From Butyrivibrio sp. (GTDB lineage: Bacteria > Bacillota > Clostridia > Lachnospirales > Lachnospiraceae), in assembly GCA_024688095.1 (NCBI GenBank), contig JAILEJ010000448.1, forward strand, positions 1-16,616: 16,616 bases of DNA, read 5' to 3'. The translations under genes were made by a program, and so were the position numbers. The notes below the pieces were generated by a model that ran no database searches, was not told where the DNA came from, and saw only the letters and a list, made by a program, of their open reading frames with translations. Of this stretch, positions 1 through 5,157 are shown piece after piece. The stretch's first letter is position 1, and the number at the start of each line of letters is the position of its first letter.

Positions 1-1724
1 ACAAAATTTTATCTAATTGGTACTATATTTTAATAATAGCAATTTTAATAATAGAGGCTCTCACATTTATAATTGCAGGTGAGGCTCATACATATATTGG
101 AGTACACGATAACCTGGATATACATATAGCCGATTACAAACTACTAAAGGATAATAATGCCTTCTTTTCCCATAATATTACTCTTCCGCTTCTAGGTGGA
201 ATTGATAGAAATTTCCTTTTATCAGAATTCTATTTATATGCGGTTTTATATATGATTTTTCCAAACTTTGCTGCATATATTATTGGTTATTTTCTGAAAA
301 TATTCATAGCTCTTTTTTCAGGAATTCTCTTGGGAAAAGACCTGTTAAAGGAATCTTATAAAAAATATGAATGGATTGTAGTACTTTTTAGCTTTATATA
401 TGGACTTCTTCCTTTGTACCCGGCATTTTCATTTGCTTTTGCTTCCCTGCCATTGCTGGTATGGCTGATACGAAAAGTACTTTCAGAAAACAAACCGATC
501 TACTACATTTTACTGTTTTTATATCCGACTCTGTCATATTTTACATTTTTTGGTCCCTTTATTATTGGATACCTTTTCATATTCTTTTTATGGAAAACCT
601 TCAAAGAAAAAAGATTCTGTATTCCAGTATTTATTAGTATGATTCTTATATCACTTGGATATATATTGATTGAATATCGTTTATTTTTGCTTATTTTTAC
701 ATCTGGAGAGGCTACAATACGCGATACCATGCAGGAAGATAATCTTTCAATAGCAGGCATAATCAGTACTTCTCTCGAAGTATTCAAAAACAGTATTTTT
801 CATAGTGAAGACCTTCATAGAGTTGTAGTACTTCCTCTTGTACTTGTTGCTTTAATTGTAATAAATGGATTATATATATACAAAAAACAGTATAAAAAAA
901 TATTAAGTGATCCTTTTAATCTTATATTTTTGTTTATATGTTTCAATTGCATAATATACGGACTTTACCATAGCGAAAGCGTTAGAACACTTTTTGAAAC
1001 ACTCGTTCCACCACTTAAGGGCTGGCAATATAACAGAACAGTATTCTTCAACCCTCTGCTTTGGTATATCGAAGCTGCAATTATAGTAAAGAGGTTATTC
1101 GATCATACCAAAAAATATATTGCAGTAATCGTAACTATAATAATATTGTTGTCTGTAATGGGAACACAGTCTCTTTACAATGACTTTTATAATACTGTTT
1201 ACGTAAATGCATGGCAGACGATAAAAAATGAAAAATCAGAAACCTTATCTTATGGTGAATTCTATTCAACATCTTTATTTGAAAGCATCAAAGAAGATAT
1301 AAACTATGATGGCGAATATAGCGTTGCATATGGTTTTCACCCGGCGGTGCTTTCATATAATGAAATATCGACACTTGATGGATGCCTAAGTTATTATTAT
1401 CAGTCCTATAAGGAAAGTTTTAGAAATATCATTGCCCCCGCTCTTGAAACATCAGAAGTTGCAAGAGATTATTATGATAACTGGGGTGCAAGAGCTTATA
1501 TCTTCTCAGGAACTGTAGACTCCATCTGGTCACCTGAAAGAACAAAAGAAGTAGATGATCATAATCTTATGATTGATATAGATGCATTTAAAGAACTAGG
1601 AGGAGTATACATCTTTTCACGCATTGAAATAGATAATGCCACAGACCTGGGACTCACACTTGAAGGCACCTATACAGATAATGAATCACCTTATACAATA
1701 TATTTGTATAGTGCCAAAGAATAA
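1..1724 (+). CDS. Large polytopic membrane protein, DUF6044-like (5' end outside window)
   Basis: The reading frame is open from base 3 with no stop, so the gene begins upstream of the window. The first internal ATG at 252 is not the true start, because the 83 codons before it read as good protein: a hydrophobic helix, then a conserved-looking loop with GVHDNLD and LLGGIDRNFLLSEF. About 573 residues are visible. Many hydrophobic segments run through roughly the first 380 residues and the last ~190 are more soluble. The N-terminal VHDNLD loop and a central WQYNRTVFFNPLLWYIEA stretch recall the DUF6044 family of uncharacterised integral membrane proteins, which has the look of GT-C-type glycosyltransferases; that family call is from memory. 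It probably works at the cell surface. The next gene on the same strand is a HAD phosphatase 145 bp downstream. The function is unknown. Confidence 0.75.
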   Translation, partial: KILSNWYYILIIAILIIEALTFIIAGEAHTYIGVHDNLDIHIADYKLLKDNNAFFSHNITLPLLGGIDRNFLLSEFYLYAVLYMIFPNFAAYIIGYFLKIFIALFSGILLGKDLLKESYKKYEWIVVLFSFIYGLLPLYPAFSFAFASLPLLVWLIRKVLSENKPIYYILLFLYPTLSYFTFFGPFIIGYLFIFFLWKTFKEKRFCIPVFISMILISLGYILIEYRLFLLIFTSGEATIRDTMQEDNLSIAGIISTSLEVFKNSIFHSEDLHRVVVLPLVLVALIVINGLYIYKKQYKKILSDPFNLIFLFICFNCIIYGLYHSESVRTLFETLVPPLKGWQYNRTVFFNPLLWYIEAAIIVKRLFDHTKKYIAVIVTIIILLSVMGTQSLYNDFYNTVYVNAWQTIKNEKSETLSYGEFYSTSLFESIKEDINYDGEYSVAYGFHPAVLSYNEISTLDGCLSYYYQSYKESFRNIIAPALETSEVARDYYDNWGARAYIFSGTVDSIWSPERTKEVDDHNLMIDIDAFKELGGVYIFSRIEIDNATDLGLTLEGTYTDNESPYTIYLYSAKE

Positions 1725-1753
1725 TTCTAAATATCAAACAAATTTTTCTATAG

Positions 1754-1832
1754 TCACCAACCTATGAATATTTTGCACATTTTTTTATTCGAACAAGAAG
1801 TAATATATGTAGTAAAATAAACAGGTTGGTGA
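1754..1832. repeat. Widely spaced 10-bp inverted repeat
   Basis: TCACCAACCT at 1754-1763 is matched by its perfect reverse complement AGGTTGGTGA at 1823-1832, with 59 bp of AT-rich DNA between. It sits in the gap between the membrane protein gene and the HAD gene, ending about 37 bp before the HAD start. It could be a pair of regulator half-sites or the stem of a long-looped RNA. The right arm is followed by ttatttattt, which is too weak to call a terminator. Confidence 0.45.
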
Positions 1833-1869
1833 TTATTTATTTAGATTTTCAAAAAAGGATTTTGCAAAA

Positions 1870-2514
1870 ATGAAAAATAAAATTTCAGAATATAAATTAA
1901 TAATTGTAGATATGGATGGTACTTTATATTACCAGACTCCTCTTCGATTATACATGTTAAAAAAACTAATTTTACATATTATCAAAAATAACATCAAAGG
2001 TCTTAGAGAAGTGCTACTGGTTTCAGAGTTCAGAAAGCTTCGTGAAAACTCAGCTCTTACAGTTGAAGAAGCCTGTAACAGTCTATCAAAAAGCAAAAAT
2101 CTATCTTTTGATTATATTTCTGGTGTAATAAATAAATGGATTATGGAAGAACCCTTAAATGGACTTGTGCGTTTTAAAGATGATATCCTATGTGATATCC
2201 TGAACACTTGTAACAACAAAAACTCTATAGTAACTATTTTTTCTGACTATCCTGCCGAAGATAAATGTAAAGCATTAAATATAAGTTTCCCTTCCTACCA
2301 TGCAAATCAGGAAGAAATAAATGCATTAAAACCCTCTCCAAAGGGAATCAAATACATTATGAAGCTTAATAACATAACAGACTCTTCTTCCGTTTTAATG
2401 ATAGGTGACAGAGAAAGTCGTGATGGAAAAAGCGCAGATGCTGCAGGCTGCGACAAACTCATACTCCCCAAATCAAAACGTGAAAGAAAAGCGATTTATT
2501 CAACACTTTTATAA
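1870..2514 (+). CDS. HAD-superfamily hydrolase (phosphatase)
   Basis: This is a 214-residue cytoplasmic HAD enzyme with all four catalytic motifs. Motif I is DMDGT, with nucleophile Asp14 and acid/base Asp16. Motif II is Ser125 in TIFSDYP, motif III is Lys154 in ALKPSPKG, and motif IV is MIGDRESRDG with Asp180 and Asp185. Residues about 20-110 are a helical C1-type cap, as in phosphoglycolate-phosphatase-like members. The substrate cannot be read from the sequence. The ATG at 1870 is supported by AAAGGA ten bases upstream. It follows a membrane protein gene on the same strand, so a role in polyprenyl- or sugar-phosphate handling is possible, but that is inference only. The stop codon lies five bases before a long fold-back structure that probably ends transcription. 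Confidence 0.85.
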   Translation: MKNKISEYKLIIVDMDGTLYYQTPLRLYMLKKLILHIIKNNIKGLREVLLVSEFRKLRENSALTVEEACNSLSKSKNLSFDYISGVINKWIMEEPLNGLVRFKDDILCDILNTCNNKNSIVTIFSDYPAEDKCKALNISFPSYHANQEEINALKPSPKGIKYIMKLNNITDSSSVLMIGDRESRDGKSADAAGCDKLILPKSKRERKAIYSTLL

Positions 2515-2518
2515 GGTA

Positions 2519-2745
2519 TAACCACTTATTTGCCATTTGTGGTATTAAGCTATGTCAATACAATGAAGAACCCTTTTTAGGCGCGCGCACTTAATGAAAA
2601 AAGGATAAATAACAGATAAGCATTTTATCTGTTATTTATCCTTTTTGAATTTAGTACGCTTACGCCTAAATCGGAGCGCAAGCGTGTTCTGAATGTATGG
2701 ACATATCTTAATCCAAACCACAAATGGCAAACCCATAAGTGGTTA
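2519..2745. repeat. 227-bp fold-back (nested imperfect palindrome) between convergent genes
   Basis: The whole gap between the stop codons of the HAD and transaldolase genes folds on itself. The outer arms are AACCACTTAT (2520-2529) with 2735-2744 and TTGCCATTTGTGGT (2530-2543) with 2717-2730, separated on the right by a 4-nt bulge. Further inward, ATTAAG (2544-2549) pairs with 2707-2712, TATGTC (2551-2556) with 2700-2705, ATACA (2558-2562) with 2694-2698, AGAAC (2567-2571) with 2686-2690 and TTTAGGCG (2576-2583) with 2663-2670. The core is a perfect 22-bp hairpin. A competing small hairpin is possible at 2656-2685. The shape resembles a MITE-like or intergenic fold-back element, but I see no clear target duplication and no coding capacity. 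Confidence 0.7.
2598..2646. terminator. Bidirectional intrinsic terminator, HAD gene and transaldolase gene
   Basis: A perfect 22-bp stem (2598-2619 with 2625-2646) and a 5-nt loop begins with an A run and ends with a T run. It can therefore act as a Rho-independent terminator in both directions for the two convergent genes. It is the inner core of the larger fold-back. Confidence 0.8.
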
Positions 2746-2750
2746 ATGTT

Positions 2751-3404
2751 TTATTCGCCAAATACAGCCTTGTAGTCCTTCTGGAACTTTACAATACCCT
2801 CATCTGTTAATGGATGATGAATCATTGTCTCAATTACCTTATAAGGAACTGTAGCGATATCAGCACCTGCAAGTGCACAATCTGTTACGTGCATTGGATG
2901 ACGAACGCTTGCTGCGATAATCTCTGTTTCAATTCCGTGAAGAGCAAAGATATCAGCAACTTCCTTAATAAGATCTGTACCACGAGTAGAAATATCATCA
3001 AGTCTTCCAAGGAATGGGCTAACAAATGCTGCTCCAGATCTTGCAGCAAGAAGTGCCTGGTTAGCTGAGAAAATAAGTGTCATGTTGATCTTGATGCCTT
3101 CCTGTGAAAGTGTGTGGCAAGCCTTAAGACCTTCTGCTGTCATAGGAATCTTAACAACCATGTTCTTATGAATCTTAGCGATTTCACGTCCTTCAGCTAT
3201 CATGCCTTCAGCATCTGTTGTAGTAGCCTTAACTTCTCCACTGATTGGTCCATCAACGATTGATGCAATTTCAGCTACAACCTGATTAAAATCTCTTCCT
3301 TCTTTTGCAATGAGTGAAGGATTTGTAGTAACACCACAAATAACACCCATATCATTAGCTTTTTTAATGTCTTCTACGTTTGCTGTGTCTAAGAAAAATT
3401 TCAT
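2751..3404 (-). CDS. tal: Transaldolase, TalC/FSA family
   Basis: This 217-residue single-domain TIM-barrel protein has the usual length of the small transaldolase/fructose-6-phosphate aldolase family. It shows FLDTA at the N-terminus, GVTTNPSL near residue 24 and the Schiff-base lysine Lys85 in VVKIPMTAEG. Residue 131 is Phe (SPFLGR). In this family Tyr at that site goes with fructose-6-phosphate aldolase activity and Phe with true transaldolase activity, so I favour transaldolase in the non-oxidative pentose phosphate pathway, moving a dihydroxyacetone unit between sugar phosphates. The ATG at 3404 follows only a modest GGGG ribosome site; a better AAAGGGGAG (near 3437-3445) is too far upstream to serve this start. 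The gene is monocistronic, converging on the HAD gene, with a promoter and a palindromic operator candidate upstream. Confidence 0.93.
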   Translation of the reverse strand: MKFFLDTANVEDIKKANDMGVICGVTTNPSLIAKEGRDFNQVVAEIASIVDGPISGEVKATTTDAEGMIAEGREIAKIHKNMVVKIPMTAEGLKACHTLSQEGIKINMTLIFSANQALLAARSGAAFVSPFLGRLDDISTRGTDLIKEVADIFALHGIETEIIAASVRHPMHVTDCALAGADIATVPYKVIETMIHHPLTDEGIVKFQKDYKAVFGE

Positions 3405-3462
3405 TTCAAAAAACCCCGCTTTCTGCTGCTCTTTTGCAGCTCCCCTTTTTATTACTGTATAT

Positions 3463-3491
3463 AATTTACCACATTTTACACAGATTGTTAA
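3463..3491 (-). promoter_or_regulatory. SigA-type promoter of the transaldolase gene
   Basis: Read on the minus strand, TTAACA (3486-3491) is followed after exactly 17 bp by TAAATT (3463-3468). This places the transcript start near 3456, about 50 nt before the ATG. It is judged by eye from hexamer match and spacing. Confidence 0.5.
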
Positions 3492-3498
3492 GAGGTAT

Positions 3499-3543
3499 CT
3501 AAAATAATTTATTTAGTTTATTGACTAAACTAAATTATTTTAG
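3499..3543. promoter_or_regulatory. Palindromic operator candidate (ROK/XylR-like)
   Basis: TTTAGTTTA (3512-3520) and TAAACTAAA (3526-3534) are perfect inverted 9-mers around TTGAC. Outside them CTAAAATAA (3499-3507) and TTATTTTAG (3535-3543) form a second 9-bp pair, offset by a 4-nt bulge on the left. The TTTAGTTTA/TAAACTAAA arms resemble operators of ROK-family sugar repressors such as XylR. The site lies about 20 bp upstream of the -35 box of the transaldolase gene, which would fit pentose-responsive control. No such regulator gene is in the window. Confidence 0.45.
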
Positions 3544-3666
3544 CTTTTTTGGATTTAGCTTTTAATTTTAAAAAAATAACTATATAAAATGAAATATATA
3601 ATATATATACACCAATGTATAAGAAAACGCCTAAAACTCTGCTATTGCCTTTATATATTTCAAAGA

Positions 3667-3698
3667 TTCAAAATTTCAACTTGCAAATTTCAAAATTT
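3667..3698. repeat. Direct repeats upstream of the LytTR gene, candidate autoregulatory site
   Basis: TTCAAAATTT occurs at 3667-3676 and again at 3689-3698, a 22-bp period (two helical turns), with the second copy touching the -35 box. A looser copy, TTTCAAAG, lies just upstream at 3658-3665. LytTR-domain regulators typically bind pairs of short direct repeats spaced about two turns apart, so this is a candidate self-regulation site. The region is AT-rich, so chance repeats are possible. Confidence 0.4.
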
Positions 3699-3724
3699 AA
3701 CTTTTTAAAAATATATAGTATAAT
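3696..3724 (+). promoter_or_regulatory. SigA-type promoter of the LytTR regulator gene
   Basis: TTTAAC (3696-3701), a 17-bp spacer and a perfect TATAAT (3719-3724). The transcript would start near 3731 and have a leader of about 110 nt before the ATG at 3841. Confidence 0.55.
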
Positions 3725-3840
3725 GATTGTAATGCATAATATGTCATTATAAATACATACTCTAGGATTATTAAATTGAATGATTAAACGTAATATTAGT
3801 TTTATAACAACGTATTTTATATACAGAAATGAGGGGTCAT

Positions 3841-4680
3841 ATGAATATAAATAGTGTTGTAGAACTATCCATAAACATCATAACGGATTATTATAACAAT
3901 GATCTGACAAAATTTTTTGAATATATGGACGATGATGTCCTGTGGATAGGTCCTGCAGAAAGGCAATGGATCAGCGGAAAACAAAATCTTGTTGATGCCT
4001 TTGCAAATGAAAATAATATCCTTACTTTTAAAATGGGAAATATTTCTGCTACTTTTATTCAGACAAGCAGAACATGCTGTGAAATTATATTGAAATATCT
4101 GGTTCTTACAAATTATCCTGATGGTCAGGTTTTACAGCATAACCAGAGGCTCCAGTTTACCTGGGTTGAAAAGAGCGTCAAGGATAGCACAGACAAACAA
4201 CTTAGAATTAAGCTTTTACATATTTCAAATTCATTTCCATATGACAAACGTGATAATATCTATCCAATACATTATGAATCTGTTGCAGATAGTAATTATG
4301 AGATTGCACCTAGTACTTCAGGTCCCAGACTCCTTGTACGAGATAAAAGCCAGAGCATGCATTTCTTATCTGTAAATACAATAATGTGGATTGAAAGCTA
4401 TGACAATTCAACTCATACTTTGATTCATATGGAGGATGAAGATCTTGTAAGTATTGAAGCTCTTTCAGTGATTGCATCAAAGAATTGTCCTTCACTTATA
4501 CGTACACATTCAAGTTATATGGTAAATCCTTTATATGTAAAAAAGATTTCAAGATTCCAGATAGAAATGACAAACGGCACAGTTCTACCAGTTCCAGAAA
4601 AAAAGTATACAGCCGTAAAAAAAGAACTGAACGACTGGATTACCAAGTGGAACAGTTCTTTTCATGGATCAATTACATAA
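3841..4680 (+). CDS. LytTR DNA-binding regulator with N-terminal NTF2/SnoaL-like domain
   Basis: I choose ATG 3841 over the ATG four codons earlier, because GAGGGG (3831-3836) lies just before 3841 and nothing resembling a ribosome site precedes 3829. The product is 279 residues. Residues about 1-140 look like an NTF2/SnoaL-type alpha+beta cone, with helical IITDYYNNDLTKFFEYMDDD, then VLWIGPAERQWISGKQNL, then strands. This is a guess from pattern. Residues about 167-275 form a LytTR domain, with IMWIESYDNSTHTLIHM and the hallmark LIRTHSSYMVNPLYVKKI. There is no receiver domain and no membrane segment, so it may be a one-component regulator in which the N-terminal pocket senses a small ligand; that is inference. 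Targets are unknown; direct repeats over its own promoter suggest autoregulation. Its last 12 bp overlap the convergent rnhA gene. Confidence 0.85.
   Translation: MNINSVVELSINIITDYYNNDLTKFFEYMDDDVLWIGPAERQWISGKQNLVDAFANENNILTFKMGNISATFIQTSRTCCEIILKYLVLTNYPDGQVLQHNQRLQFTWVEKSVKDSTDKQLRIKLLHISNSFPYDKRDNIYPIHYESVADSNYEIAPSTSGPRLLVRDKSQSMHFLSVNTIMWIESYDNSTHTLIHMEDEDLVSIEALSVIASKNCPSLIRTHSSYMVNPLYVKKISRFQIEMTNGTVLPVPEKKYTAVKKELNDWITKWNSSFHGSIT
4617..4662 (-). terminator. Intrinsic terminator of the rnhA operon, inside the LytTR coding sequence
   Basis: On the minus strand AAAAGAACTG (4662-4653) pairs perfectly with CAGTTCTTTT (4629-4620). The loop is 23 nt and can fold further through ACTTGG/CCAGT. 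A run of T continues to 4617. It begins seven bases after the rnhA stop codon, entirely within the opposite gene. Confidence 0.6.
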
Positions 4681-5157
4681 ATCACCACCATCATCATGTA
4701 AAAGGTTATCATGATCATCTGCAGCTGAAGTTGCAAGCTCATCACAACGTTCATTTTCAGGATGACCGTTATGACCTTTTACCCAATGAAAAGTGACATT
4801 ATGAGACTCCTTAGCCTTAAGGAGTCTTTTCCATAGTTCAATATTTTTTACCGGAGCTTTTGAACTGGTCTTCCATCCCTTTTTGATCCAGTTTTCTATC
4901 CAGTGTTCATTAAAAGCACTTACAACATATTTAGAATCTGAATATAAATCTACATCACAGGGTTTGTTCAAATTTTCAAGGCCTATAATTGCTCCCATAA
5001 GCTCCATTCTGTTATTTGTTGTCTTATCATATCCTGCACTGATTTCTTTAGTATGCGTGATTCCTTTAGAATCAACAACCTTCATTACAACGCCATATCC
5101 ACCTGGTCCATCAGGATTTCCCCTTGCTGCACCATCTGTATAAATAGAAACTCTCAT
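4669..5157 (-). CDS. rnhA: Ribonuclease HI
   Basis: This 162-residue enzyme cuts the RNA strand of RNA:DNA hybrids (R-loops, primer remnants, misinserted ribonucleotides). The complete bacterial catalytic set is visible: Asp8 in IYTDGAARGNP, Glu52 in NNRMELMGAI, Asp74 in LYSDSKYV and Asp139 in ENERCDELA, plus the mobile-loop His129 in WVKGHNG. The basic handle WIENWIKKGWKTSSK is present, as in E. coli-type RNase HI. The start ATG overlaps the stop of the upstream mutS-like gene in an ATGA (4 bp), so the two are probably translationally coupled. The stop is TGA at 4669-4671, 12 bp inside the end of the convergent LytTR gene. The acidic tail DHDNLLHDDGGDL past the catalytic core is not typical and overlaps that junction. 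Confidence 0.96.
   Translation of the reverse strand: MRVSIYTDGAARGNPDGPGGYGVVMKVVDSKGITHTKEISAGYDKTTNNRMELMGAIIGLENLNKPCDVDLYSDSKYVVSAFNEHWIENWIKKGWKTSSKAPVKNIELWKRLLKAKESHNVTFHWVKGHNGHPENERCDELATSAADDHDNLLHDDGGDLCN
4804..4831 (+). terminator. Intrinsic terminator of the LytTR gene, inside rnhA
   Basis: AGACTCCTTA (4804-4813) pairs perfectly with TAAGGAGTCT (4818-4827) around a GCCT loop and is followed by TTT. It lies about 125 bp downstream of the LytTR stop codon, inside the rnhA coding sequence, so the LytTR transcript would be antisense to the last ~160 nt of rnhA. Confidence 0.5.

Larger units (their letters stand above)
3405..3840. other. AT-rich intergenic region between divergent genes
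   Basis: No credible gene lies here. From left to right it holds the transaldolase leader with a small GCTGC/GCAGC hairpin, the transaldolase promoter, a palindrome at 3499-3543, about 100 bp of very AT-rich DNA (3560-3660) in which I see nothing specific, the TTCAAAATTT direct repeats, the LytTR gene promoter and its leader. Confidence 0.6.

Noticed and set aside
3589..3708. A 39-codon ATG frame in the AT-rich region upstream of the LytTR gene
   Set aside because: No ribosome site, low-complexity AT-driven composition, and it runs over the LytTR promoter and direct repeats.
3829..3840. ATG 3829 as the start of the LytTR gene
   Set aside because: It lacks a ribosome site and its first codons contain the GAGGGG that serves ATG 3841.
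4682..4712. CACCACCATCATCATG as a small tandem repeat or His-rich coding remnant on the plus strand
   Set aside because: It is the reverse complement of the acidic C-terminal tail codons of rnhA and needs no other explanation.
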